Below, in pieces: positions 27,339 to 35,978 of a stretch of 64,000 nt of DNA (position 1 is the stretch's first letter; each line of letters begins with the position of its first letter). The notes under the pieces were generated by a model, which was given only the letters and a program-made list of their open reading frames with translations, did no database searches and was not told where the DNA came from. A program made the translations under genes and the position numbers. The DNA comes from JBDREC01 sp043820105 [NCBI: Pseudomonadota bacterium] (GTDB lineage Bacteria; Bdellovibrionota_F; JAHFAK01). Where the stretch lies: contig JBDREC010000028.1 in NCBI GenBank assembly GCA_043820105.1, positions 1 to 64,000 on the forward strand. The letters run 5' to 3'.

Positions 27339-28535
27339 ATGAAAGTATCTTTACCTCCTTTATATGATCACCATAATCACTTATCTCTTTATGCATTTTT
27401 AGAAAAAGCAATTTCTTTTAATGCATTTAAGACAAAAGATGATTTTTTAAATTACCTTAAAACTATAAAAAATGATAAACTTCATGTTTTCACAAATTAT
27501 GATAACTCAAAGTTTGAACTTAGTTTAAATGATGTTGAAATTGATTATGAAATTGTAATTATCAATCGCTCTTTACATGGTTTTATTTTTAATAAAGCAG
27601 CTTTTGAAAAAGTCTTTACATCATCCAAGGTTAGCTTTGAGCAAGTAAATGACAAACATTGGGCTGAGAAAAATATCGAATATATTTTTGGAAAACTATA
27701 TGACTGCTCTAACCTTGATCAAAGCAATTTATTAAATGTATATAATAAATTTACAGATCTTGGCATTGCAAAATCAGATGATATGGCTGTTAGCTCAGCA
27801 AAAGTTTTAGCAATGTATGATGAATTTAATTGGATTGATAAATTGACGGTTTGGGTTCCTGCTAAATTGTTTTTTAAACTTGAAACAAAAGAAAAAGAAA
27901 CTGTCACCGGAATAAAAATTTTTACTGATGGATCAATTGGAATGAAAACAGCAGCCATTTCCAAACCATACATTGGCTGTCACGGTGGAAAACTAAATTA
28001 TGATGATGAAGCATTATTCTTAATCTTAAAAAAATCTTTTTCTTTTAACAAGGAAGTAGCAATACATGCCATTGGAGATTTAGCCATTGCTCAAGTCTTA
28101 AGGATCTTAAACACTTTTGAACCTAAGAAGATTAAAGAAAAAAAGATTAGAATTGAACATGCTCAATTTATAAGCAAAGAACAGGCAATTGAAGCTAAAA
28201 ACTTAGATATCACTTTATCAATGCAGCCAAATTTTTCACAAGACTCAATAGATTATACAGATAGACTCCCTATACATCTAATCAAAAGAAATAATCCTTT
28301 TAGAATGTTAATAGATGAAGTCGGCTTTACTGCAGGAGCAAATTTGATTTTCGGATCTGATGGTATGCCAAGCGGATTAGAGCAAGCTCTTTATTCAAGC
28401 CTATTTCCACCGCTGGAAAGTCAAAAAATCCTTTTGGAAGAGTTTATAGAGGGTTATTGCATACAAGATGTTAGCAATGACAAACAAATTCTTTTTGAAA
28501 TTGATTTTGAAAAGAAAAAAATAGAAAAGACCTAA
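27339..28535 (+). CDS. Amidohydrolase of the YtcJ type
   Basis: The 398-residue protein has metal-site features of the amidohydrolase superfamily: DHHNH near 10, IKIFTDGSIGMKTAAIS, AIHAIGDLA, RIEHAQFI and FGSDGMPSG. These match the Amidohydro_3/YtcJ group, shortened at the N-terminus (typical members exceed 500 residues). The substrate is unknown. It starts just after the symporter, so it may act on an imported compound. TTGAAAGTAAT precedes the ATG, a weak ribosome-binding site. Confidence 0.75.
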   Translation: MKVSLPPLYDHHNHLSLYAFLEKAISFNAFKTKDDFLNYLKTIKNDKLHVFTNYDNSKFELSLNDVEIDYEIVIINRSLHGFIFNKAAFEKVFTSSKVSFEQVNDKHWAEKNIEYIFGKLYDCSNLDQSNLLNVYNKFTDLGIAKSDDMAVSSAKVLAMYDEFNWIDKLTVWVPAKLFFKLETKEKETVTGIKIFTDGSIGMKTAAISKPYIGCHGGKLNYDDEALFLILKKSFSFNKEVAIHAIGDLAIAQVLRILNTFEPKKIKEKKIRIEHAQFISKEQAIEAKNLDITLSMQPNFSQDSIDYTDRLPIHLIKRNNPFRMLIDEVGFTAGANLIFGSDGMPSGLEQALYSSLFPPLESQKILLEEFIEGYCIQDVSNDKQILFEIDFEKKKIEKT

Positions 28536-28562
28536 GAAGAACTCAGAATTATGAGTTAAGGA

Positions 28563-28616
28563 TTATTCCCTTGTTCCCTTGTTCTCTTGTTCCCTTGTTC
28601 TCTTGTTCCCTTGTTT
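28563..28616. repeat. CTTGTTCC octamer array
   Basis: About six units of CCCTTGTT/CTCTTGTT run between convergent genes and end 4 bases before the stop codon of the inositol-phosphatase-like gene. Confidence 0.88.
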
Positions 28617-28620
28617 AAAA

Positions 28621-29400
28621 TTAATCTTTGCCTATTTGCAACTGTTGAATCAGTGAATCATAGATTCCTTTGCAAGTGGCTATAATATTTTTTCCAAAAA
28701 TATAATCATCATTTTTCATTATATCTGTTACAATTGCCCCAGCTTCTTTACAAATTATAGTACCAGCTGCAACATCAAAGGCTTCAAGGCCAAATTCCCA
28801 AAAACCATCATTTCTTCCTGCTGCTACATAAGCAAGATTTAGAGCAGCAGAGCCTTCTCTTCTAATGTCACTTGTTAACTTAAGTATTTTATGAAATATT
28901 GCAGGATTAGGACTATTGGGATTTTTTCTTAAGCAGGCAAAGCCTGTAGATAATAGAGCTTCTTCTAATTTATCACATTTTGAAACACTTATTTTATTAT
29001 TATTTAAATAGGCACCCTGCCCTTTTTCTGCTTTAAATACTTCTCCTAAGTAAGGGGCATTTATAACACCAGCTATAATTTCACCTTTATATGACAGAGC
29101 AATTGAAACACAGAAAAATGGGTGGCAGTGAATATAATTAGTTGTTCCATCAAGAGGGTCTATAAACCATGTATAGTCACTTCCCTTATCTTGTTGACCA
29201 TATTCTTCACCGTAAATTGAATGCTCAGGATAGGCTTTTTCAATTCTATTTAAAATTATTTTTTCACACTCTTTATCAATTTTTGTAACGTAATTATGAA
29301 GACCTTCTTTGTTTAAAATATCAGATTCATTAAGTGAGCCAAAATTGTTTAAAAGAAATTTTCCAGCTTCTTTTGCTATATCTTCTATAAAGTTAAGCAT
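28621..29400 (-). CDS. Inositol monophosphatase family protein
   Basis: The 259-residue Mg2+-dependent phosphatase has GEEYG, WFIDPLDGTTNYIH and the late AFDVAAGTIICKEAGA motif, all metal ligands intact. It could act on inositol phosphate, 3'-phosphoadenosine phosphate or sugar phosphates such as fructose bisphosphate; the family alone does not settle this. Its start overlaps the epimerase gene by 8 bases, suggesting a joint sugar or inositol role. Confidence 0.88.
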   Translation of the reverse strand: MLNFIEDIAKEAGKFLLNNFGSLNESDILNKEGLHNYVTKIDKECEKIILNRIEKAYPEHSIYGEEYGQQDKGSDYTWFIDPLDGTTNYIHCHPFFCVSIALSYKGEIIAGVINAPYLGEVFKAEKGQGAYLNNNKISVSKCDKLEEALLSTGFACLRKNPNSPNPAIFHKILKLTSDIRREGSAALNLAYVAAGRNDGFWEFGLEAFDVAAGTIICKEAGAIVTDIMKNDDYIFGKNIIATCKGIYDSLIQQLQIGKD

Positions 29401-30322
29401 GGATTGACCTAAAATACTCAGCTGTTTCTTCTAAGCCTTCAGTTAATGTATACTCAGGTTCCCATTCAAAGATTTCTTTAGCAAGAGCATAACTCAGAAC
29501 AGATCGTTTTTGTTCGCCCATTCTTGCTTCTTCGAATTTTGGAGTAATATTTTTATCTAATATCTTTGAAATTTCTTCATGTAATTTTTTGACATTTGTC
29601 TCTTTTGAAGTGGCGATATTAAAAACACCATTTACATTGGCATTAAGAGCTTTAAGATTTGCTTTACATACGTCCATCACAGACACATAATCTCTTGTTT
29701 GTAAACCATCTCCAAAAATTATGCATTCTTCATCTCTTAATAGTTTGTTCATAAAAATAGCAACTACACCTGCCTCACCAAGATGATTCTGTTTTGGTCC
29801 ATAAACATTTGCATATCTTAAGGCTACATAATCAATACCATATTGGGCTTTATAATAATTAAGATATTTTTCGCTACTTAGTTTTGAAACTCCATAAGGA
29901 GAAATGGGATTTAAAGCATGCTTTTCACAGGCTGGGAAATATTCTTGTTCTCCATAAATTGCTCCACCACTTGAGGCAAAAATAACCTTTTTTAATCCAT
30001 GTTTTTTGCCAATTTCCATTAAATTAATTAAACCAAAAATATTTATATCAGCATCACAGGAAGGATTTTCTACAGATTTTCTAACATCAATTGCAGCTGC
30101 ATGGTGACATAAAACATCTGGTTTAAAATTTTCAAAAACCTCTTCAATTTCTTCAGATCTAATATCAAGTTTGTGAAATTTTGACCCTTCAGGTATGTTT
30201 TCTACAGATCCAGTCGATAAATCATCAACAATTTCTACAACATGCCCTGCCTTTAAAAAGCTAGCCGAAAGGTTAGAACCAATAAATCCAGCGCCACCGG
30301 TGACTAATATTTTTTTGCCCAT
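29393..30322 (-). CDS. NAD-dependent sugar epimerase (UDP-glucose 4-epimerase-like)
   Basis: The 309-residue extended short-chain dehydrogenase has VTGGAGFIGSNLSASF at the N-terminus, the Ser site FASSGGAIYG, and the catalytic YGVSK. NVYGPKQNHLGEAG is typical for nucleotide-sugar epimerases and dehydratases. UDP-glucose/UDP-GlcNAc 4-epimerase is the likeliest activity. It differs from the GalE at 35963-36946 and so probably serves another sugar. Confidence 0.85.
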   Translation of the reverse strand: MGKKILVTGGAGFIGSNLSASFLKAGHVVEIVDDLSTGSVENIPEGSKFHKLDIRSEEIEEVFENFKPDVLCHHAAAIDVRKSVENPSCDADINIFGLINLMEIGKKHGLKKVIFASSGGAIYGEQEYFPACEKHALNPISPYGVSKLSSEKYLNYYKAQYGIDYVALRYANVYGPKQNHLGEAGVVAIFMNKLLRDEECIIFGDGLQTRDYVSVMDVCKANLKALNANVNGVFNIATSKETNVKKLHEEISKILDKNITPKFEEARMGEQKRSVLSYALAKEIFEWEPEYTLTEGLEETAEYFRSIHA

Positions 30323-30342
30323 AAATTTTCCTAGTTAAATAA

Positions 30343-30450
30343 ATTATTTGTATTCAGTATTTAGTATTCAGTATTTAGTAGGTCAAGCTTTTCTTTTATA
30401 TTTCCTTGTTCTCTTGTTCCCTTGCGCTCTTGTTCCCTTGCCCTCGAATT
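30343..30450. repeat. ATTCAGT and CTTGTTCC arrays
   Basis: GTATTCAGTATTTAGTATTC units (30343-30380) are followed by TTGTTCTCTTGTTCCCTTGC units (30404-30440). They lie between the divergent epimerase and aminopeptidase genes, so promoters for both must be close by. Confidence 0.8.
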
Positions 30451-30516
30451 CCCTCTTGACATAAAATCGATATAGTCCAAAAATTGCTTTTTTTAAGATT
30501 AAGAAAAGGAAATTTT

Positions 30517-31488
30517 ATGAATGACATTAAACTTGCTTCAATGGCTGCAGTAAAAGATTGCCTTGGTGTAAAAGCTAATGAATCAGTTTTAATTTTAACT
30601 GATCACACTTGTTTAAATATTGCTAATTCCATATTTAAGGTTGCAAATGACCTGGCAAATGAAGTTTATTTTCTTCAAATGAAAGAAAGACAATTAAGTG
30701 GTGAAAATCCTCCAAAAGAAATCGCAGAATTAATGAAAGCAGTTGATGTGGTATTTGCACCCTTATCTAAAAGCATTACACACACTGATGCAACAATTGA
30801 TGCTAGAAAAGCAGGCGTTCGTGTAGCAACTATGCCAGGCATAACTGAAGATATTTTTTCAAGGTGCATGAACGTTAATTATAATGAAATAGCTGTTTAT
30901 ACAAAAAAAGTAGCCAAGCTTTTAGAGTCAAAAAATCAAGTCCACGTAAAAACAGCACTTGGAACAGACTTTAGGTTTTCTATTAAAGATAGCAAGCTAA
31001 TCGAAAGCAATGGTCTTTATACAGAGAAAGGTTCCGGTGGAAACCTTCCAACTGGTGAAGTATTTTGTGCTCCCAGAGAAAACTATGGGACAGGAAAACT
31101 TGTTGTTGATGGAACCATTGCTGGTGTTGGATTAGTTAAAAATCCAGTAACAATAGAAATAGAAGATGGATATATTATAAATGTTGATGCTTCTGAAGAT
31201 GGAAAGAAACTAAAAGCAATTTTATTAAAATTTGGTAATAAGCTTGGATCAGATAACCAGGCCTGTGGAATTGCTGAACTTGGAATTGGAACAAACTTTG
31301 CAGCTAAGCTTTCTGGTTTTTTGTTAGAAGATGAAAAAGCATACAAAACAATTCATATAGCTTTTGGAAATAATAAATCAATGGGTGGTACAAATACTGT
31401 TGAGTCTCATATTGATGGAGTTATTTTGAATCCGGATTTGTTTGTTGATGGTGAGCAGATTATGAGACATGGGGAAGTTTTGTTTTAG
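30517..31488 (+). CDS. M29-family leucyl aminopeptidase
   Basis: The 323-residue protein belongs to the aminopeptidase T/AmpS/PepS metallopeptidase group: FAPLSKSITHTDA, ATMPGITEDIF, LPTGEVFCAPRENYGTG (metal Glu) and GTNTVESHIDGVI near the C-terminus (His and Asp ligands). It should trim N-terminal residues from peptides, feeding amino-acid catabolism. I chose ATG 30517 because GAAAAGGAA lies 7 bases upstream; the longer TTG start is unsupported. Confidence 0.88.
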   Translation: MNDIKLASMAAVKDCLGVKANESVLILTDHTCLNIANSIFKVANDLANEVYFLQMKERQLSGENPPKEIAELMKAVDVVFAPLSKSITHTDATIDARKAGVRVATMPGITEDIFSRCMNVNYNEIAVYTKKVAKLLESKNQVHVKTALGTDFRFSIKDSKLIESNGLYTEKGSGGNLPTGEVFCAPRENYGTGKLVVDGTIAGVGLVKNPVTIEIEDGYIINVDASEDGKKLKAILLKFGNKLGSDNQACGIAELGIGTNFAAKLSGFLLEDEKAYKTIHIAFGNNKSMGGTNTVESHIDGVILNPDLFVDGEQIMRHGEVLF

Positions 31489-31499
31489 AGGTATGTGTA

Positions 31500-31740
31500 T
31501 TTTATTAAAAATAATTAATAATCAATAATTAATAATCAATTTTCAATAATCTATGAATACTGAATACTATATTTTGGGGATTTTGGAATAGAAATTGGAA
31601 GGGAGAAAAAGGGTATGAGGGGATATATTATGGATAAAATAATTAACCAATAATTATATAACTCCCTTCCTATATATAAATCCTTTATAAATGCCGCTTT
31701 TAAAAAATTTGCTGTGGGAAAATTTCTTTTCCCACAGCTA
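31500..31740. repeat. Intergenic repeats and two hairpins
   Basis: AATAATTAATAATCA-type units (31510-31547) and GAATACTGAATACT (31555-31568) are followed by a long-range stem GGAAGGGAG (31597-31605) / CTCCCTTCC (31672-31680). A perfect 12-bp hairpin GCTGTGGGAAAA-TTTC-TTTTCCCACAGC lies at 31711-31738. There is no U run, so it is not a standard terminator. A further stem GATAAGG-TTTTTAA-CCTTATC is at 31760-31780. No gene is supported in 31489-32027. Confidence 0.7.
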
Positions 31741-32027
31741 GTCTCATACATGCCCCATGATAAGGTTTTTAACCTTATCGTTTGCTTATGTTAAATATGA
31801 TTTTGCAAGGGCTGTGCCATAGAGCCTCTTTACTTAATGCCAATTATTACTTGAACTTAACCAAATATCATTATATTAAAAATGCTTATGAAAGGATCAA
31901 AGTGTTAAAAAAATTATATTAAATGTTAAATATCTTACATAATTACTGCAAATCAATCTTCATACTTGACTTTAAGCAGATTTTAGGTTAATTATTACAC
32001 ATTGCAACATAACTGGAGAATAAGATA

Positions 32028-32699
32028 ATGAAAAGATTACTTATACTTGCTTTAACAATACCATTTATCATGTCTTGCGCTGCAAAAGTTAGAACTGATA
32101 TGTATGAAAGATTTGAGTCCTATGGTTTTGTTACCTTAAAAGCAACTAAGATTTTTGAAACAGAAAATGGGCATAAAGTTATTGGTGAGCTTCCTAAATA
32201 TTATAATTTTAAGCTTAAAAAAGACCTAATTGAGATTGATAATGGTCTTGTGCATATTTTTTATGAAACAAAAAACTCAGCTGATAGATATCCTGATGGC
32301 TGGGTAAAAATCAATGATGTTAAACTTTTGTCTACCTGGGAATATCCAGTAGCTGACATGTCCACACAAAGATCAATTTCAGCTGAGATTTTTCCAATAA
32401 CCAGTGCTAAAGCTAATCAATTTATTTCTGAATATGATAAAAATAAAGAACCTTGGGATGAATCATTTATTGATGCTATTTCCAAAAGACAAATTCTTTT
32501 ATCTATGACAAAAGAAATGGTTTTATTATCAGTAGGAATCCCTGATAAAGTTAATAAAACTAAAGGAAATGAAAGAATAGAAGAACAGTGGATTTACAAT
32601 TCCAGAGGATCTTATAGGTCTTTATATATTTATATTACAGATGGAAAAGTAATAAATACACAAATTGTTGGTGAAAATATTAAAGTCGAAAAAGAATAA
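32028..32699 (+). CDS. Lipoprotein with BamE/SmpA-like C-terminal part
   Basis: The 223-residue protein has a lipoprotein signal with lipobox IMSC (Cys17). Residues about 40-105 (GHKVIGELPKYYNF ... DGWVKINDVKLL) look like a small SH3-like beta domain. The last 70 residues (LLSMTKEMVLLSVGIPDKV ... EEQWIYN) fit the BamE/SmpA pattern: a turn, a V..GxP strand, then W-Y. BamE-type domains act at the outer membrane. The stop codon abuts the convergent aldolase stop with no spacer. Confidence 0.7.
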   Translation: MKRLLILALTIPFIMSCAAKVRTDMYERFESYGFVTLKATKIFETENGHKVIGELPKYYNFKLKKDLIEIDNGLVHIFYETKNSADRYPDGWVKINDVKLLSTWEYPVADMSTQRSISAEIFPITSAKANQFISEYDKNKEPWDESFIDAISKRQILLSMTKEMVLLSVGIPDKVNKTKGNERIEEQWIYNSRGSYRSLYIYITDGKVINTQIVGENIKVEKE

Positions 32700-33674
32700 T
32701 TAAGCCCTGTCAGCTGATCCCAACACTTCCTTGTTTTTATGCATAATCATTTCAATTAAAGCATCTCTTGCTGGAGTTAAATATTGTCTAGGATCAAAAT
32801 GTTTTGGATTATTTGCAAAATGTTCTCTGATTTTTGCAGTAACAGCAAGTCTTCCATCAGAATCAATATTAATTTTACAAACAGCTGAGGAAGCTGCTTT
32901 TCTAAGCTGTTCTTCAGGAACACCCAAAGCACCTTCTAAACTACCACCATACTTATTGATCATTTCAACATATTCTTGAATAACAGAAGAAGCACCATGC
33001 AGTACAATTGGAAAACCTGGAATTTTCTTTTCAATTTCTTCCAAAATATCAAATCTAAGTGGTGGAACAGGTTTGCCTGGCTTAAATTTAAAAGCACCAT
33101 GAGAAGTTCCAATAGAAATTGCTAAAGAATCAACCCCAGTTCTTGAAACAAATTCTTCCACTTCTTCTGGTTTTGTATAGGATGATGTTTCGTGAGAAAC
33201 TTCATCTTCTATTCCAGCTAAAACACCAAGTTCGCCTTCAACAGTAACATCCCTTTCATGAGCATATGCAACAACCTTTTTAGTAAGCTCAATATTTTCA
33301 TCAAAAGTGTGAGCTGACCCATCAATCATTACAGAAGAAAACCCAGAATCAATACATGACTTACAGGTTTCAAAAGTATCCCCATGATCAAGATGTAAAA
33401 CAATTGGAATATTTGCTCCCATTTCTTTCGCCATTTCAACAGCACCCATAGCCAAATATCTTAATAAAGTTTCATTGGCATATGCTCTGGCACCCTTAGA
33501 AACCTGAACAATAACCGGACTATTTGTTTTAGCACAAGCAATAACAATAGCCTGCAGTTGTTCCATGTTATTAAAATTATAAGCTGGAATTGCATAGCCA
33601 CCTTCAAATGCTTTTTTAAATATTTCCCTGGAGTTTACTAAACCCAAATCTTTATAAGAAATTATTTCTGTCAT
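32700..33674 (-). CDS. Class II fructose-bisphosphate aldolase
   Basis: The 324-residue zinc aldolase splits fructose-1,6-bisphosphate in glycolysis or makes it in gluconeogenesis. VLHLDHGDTFE carries the catalytic Asp and zinc His; VEGELGVLAGIEDE, SIGTSHGAFK and VLHGASS hold further metal and phosphate ligands; INIDSDGRLA is close to the end. I prefer ATG 33674 (MTEIISY), which has AAGGAA upstream, over ATG 33692. Confidence 0.94.
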   Translation of the reverse strand: MTEIISYKDLGLVNSREIFKKAFEGGYAIPAYNFNNMEQLQAIVIACAKTNSPVIVQVSKGARAYANETLLRYLAMGAVEMAKEMGANIPIVLHLDHGDTFETCKSCIDSGFSSVMIDGSAHTFDENIELTKKVVAYAHERDVTVEGELGVLAGIEDEVSHETSSYTKPEEVEEFVSRTGVDSLAISIGTSHGAFKFKPGKPVPPLRFDILEEIEKKIPGFPIVLHGASSVIQEYVEMINKYGGSLEGALGVPEEQLRKAASSAVCKINIDSDGRLAVTAKIREHFANNPKHFDPRQYLTPARDALIEMIMHKNKEVLGSADRA

Positions 33675-33791
33675 TTCATTTTTCCTTATCATTATTTAAA
33701 ATATTATGCCGCTTTTTAAACACAAGATTTTAAGTTTTGCAATCTAAAATCAACTTAACTCGTAGTCTAAATTGACGCATTTATTTTTTAT

Positions 33792-33993
33792 GAAAATCTC
33801 AGGGAAGTTATTTTAAAAAGGGCATGCGCCCCAGTCGCTACACTCAGGCATTAAAAGGCTTTATTTTTGTAATTGATAAAGAGCTGCATTCTTTCGCTTT
33901 TTTCAATAACAAAATAATAGCCTTTTAATGCCTTCGTTGCAGCTCCTTCCTGACTTTTTATGCCCTTTTTAAAATAACTTCCCTGAGATTTTC
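33792..33993. repeat. Hairpin element A (about 205-bp family)
   Basis: Left arm 33792-33825 and right arm 33960-33993 are perfect inverted complements over 34 bases. Inner arms (33847-33868 / 33911-33932, GGCATTAAAAGGCT) are nearly complementary. Between them lie unpaired boxes: GCCCCAGTCGCTACACTCA on the left and TTGCAGCTCCTTCCTGAC-TTTTTATGC on the right. The boxes recur in elements C and D while the arms do not. It sits upstream of the aldolase gene, next to palindrome B. Confidence 0.9.
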
Positions 33994-34325
33994 TTATATA
34001 AAAAATAGATAATGGAATATGTTATGAGAATTGTTAAGTGTTGAACCTCATTTACATTTAAATATTGGCCTGATTTTATAAGAAAAGGAAATCGGGTCTT
34101 TAACTCAAAAAAAGTGTATCGGAGCCGCGCTAGCCGGTTTTTCCTAGTAGAAGTTAAATGAAATCTCTACCTTTTTAATTGTTCTTCAATTTGTAAATTT
34201 CATTTTACTTATACTTGGAAAATCGCGCGGTGAGATCAAGGCCAAAATTCCGCAGGGAATTTTGAGCCGTCTTTTTTTGAGTTAAAGACCCGATTTCCTT
34301 TTCTAAAATCAGGCAAGTACGCCAA
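33989..34325. repeat. Dispersed repeat copy 2 with intact palindrome B
   Basis: A flank (33989-34070) shared with 25728-25808 leads into a palindrome. The left arm (34069-34114) and right arm (34271-34313) are inverted complements over about 43 bases, apart from a 3-base insertion. The core has a second imperfect stem (CCTAGTAGAAGTTAAATG / CATTTTACTTATACTTGG) and a hairpin AAAATTCC-GCAG-GGAATTTT near 34243-34264. It lies about 145 bases upstream of a lipoprotein gene. 34326-34469 is AT-rich leader with CGGAGAG before the ATG. Confidence 0.88.
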
Positions 34326-34469
34326 CTTTTTTCACTTGCAAAAAATAGCATAATTATAATATGATATGTTGCTTCATTAAAATGTTTGAAATTTTGATGG
34401 ATAATTTGCTTGTTTTATGATACAATATGTCATAGATAGTGTTTTTTTATTAAATATCGGAGAGTTAAT

Positions 34470-35618
34470 ATGAATATTTCTTCACTTTTTAGAAAGCTAA
34501 TTGTATTTATTCTTGTTTTTGTAATGCTTGGAGTTATTGCTTTTATTTCTTCTTGTTCTAATAGAGCAAATAGAGCAGCTTACAGACAAGGTGGAATATA
34601 TGGCCCACAACAAAATTATGCAAAATATAAAGATCAAAGACCAGGCTATCAATACAGAAACCGAGATCGTTTTAAAGGCAGACAATTGCCAGGCTACCCT
34701 GGCTATTCTTCAATGTCTATGGCTTTAGAACTTGCAAAGCTTGAAGCTGCTCACTCAAAGAGTATGGGAAAAACAGCTTTAATAGCAGCAGCCATCGGTG
34801 GTGGAGCTGGAATAGGATTAGGAATACTAGGCGCTGCTACAACTGGAGGCAGTGCAACAGCTGCACCAAGACCTGGAACTGGCGGAGGTGTTGAATATAC
34901 TCCATCAACTGTTTGTATAAGTGGCGAATATCATACAAATGGGAGTTGTAAGATTTATGCAGTGGCTATGCCTTGTTATAATTTTGAGAGTCCTGATTGT
35001 AGAAGACCAGCTGCGGTTACACCACCACCTAGAGATCCAGTTGCTAGTTCGACGTCGAGAGGGCCTGGAGCTGATAGAATACCACAGGAGCAGGGAGAAT
35101 CACAACCAGATTATTGCAATCGCTTATATGAAGTATGGAAAACAAGATTTCAATGTGCCGCGACTTTTTGTGAAATGGCTCAAATTGAACTTTGTCGAGA
35201 TATGGGCTATTTTGATTATGATGACAATAAACAAAGAAGAATTGAAGAAAGAGAACAAGCTCAAACAACTCAAGTGATGCTTAAACGCCAAGATTATGAA
35301 GATAAGAAAAAAGCGTATGAAAGATTACGTGATGAGTATTTTTTAGTTTACAAGGTTCAGATAGCAAAACCAGTTCAGAAGACTAAACCGGCAGGTTATG
35401 TAGATAGAAACCCAGATACCATTAAAGACCTGAAGAAAAGAGTCAGAGAAAGCTATCATGCAATGAATAATGCTTATGGAAAATGGTATAGAGATTCTAC
35501 TAAAACGAGTCTATTTGAAAGAACAGAACATTCACAACTTAGACCAAAAGCAACAAACATCACATATCAAGAAGAACAAGAATCTTGGTTTAAGCAATAC
35601 GTTAAATTCGCTGATTAA
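34470..35618 (+). CDS. Large lipoprotein of unknown function
   Basis: I do not recognise this 382-residue protein. It has a lipoprotein signal with lipobox ISSC (Cys29) and an Arg/Tyr/Gly-rich stretch (YQYRNRDRFKGRQLPGYPG). A Gly/Ala-rich hydrophobic segment follows (IAAAIGGGAGIGLGILGAAT, about 105-125), which could insert in a membrane. Next come a Cys-rich middle (nine or so Cys between 150 and 255) and a charged helical C-terminal third. The Gly-rich segment resembles glycine-zipper envelope proteins. Promoter and leader include palindrome B. Confidence 0.65.
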   Translation: MNISSLFRKLIVFILVFVMLGVIAFISSCSNRANRAAYRQGGIYGPQQNYAKYKDQRPGYQYRNRDRFKGRQLPGYPGYSSMSMALELAKLEAAHSKSMGKTALIAAAIGGGAGIGLGILGAATTGGSATAAPRPGTGGGVEYTPSTVCISGEYHTNGSCKIYAVAMPCYNFESPDCRRPAAVTPPPRDPVASSTSRGPGADRIPQEQGESQPDYCNRLYEVWKTRFQCAATFCEMAQIELCRDMGYFDYDDNKQRRIEEREQAQTTQVMLKRQDYEDKKKAYERLRDEYFLVYKVQIAKPVQKTKPAGYVDRNPDTIKDLKKRVRESYHAMNNAYGKWYRDSTKTSLFERTEHSQLRPKATNITYQEEQESWFKQYVKFAD

Positions 35619-35629
35619 TATTTCTCAAT

Positions 35630-35978
35630 ACAAAAATAATCAATAATTAATAAATAATAAATAATAATTAATGGAATTTTATATAACCCGGGATCCTGAA
35701 ACAAGTTCAGGATGACCTGTCTTTTACTTGTTCTCTTGTTCCCCTGCGCTCTTGTTCTCTTTTAACAAGTGCCACATTACTAGCCGCTAATAAAAACAAT
35801 CGATAATCAACAAACAATGAATATCAATCTTATAACCTACAACTTACCACTTACCACTTACCACTTACCACTTACGACTTACGACTTACCACTTACGACT
35901 TACGACTTACCACTTACCACTTACCACTTACGACTTACCACTTACCACTTACCACTTACCACTTACGACTTACGACTT
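35630..35978. repeat. Block of four repeat families
   Basis: In order: AATAATT-type units (35636-35676), the palindrome ATCCTGAAACAAGTTCAGGAT (35692-35712), CTTGTTCTC octamers (35727-35762), ATCAATAATC-like DNA (35795-35830), then about nineteen ACTTACC/ACTTACG heptamers (35838-35978). The last heptamers encode the final codons and stop of galE on the minus strand. No gene is supported in 35619-35962. Confidence 0.9.

Noticed and set aside
31711-31738. Perfect hairpin as a classical terminator of the aminopeptidase gene
   Set aside because: It lies over 220 bases downstream and lacks a following U run, so it is recorded only as a hairpin.
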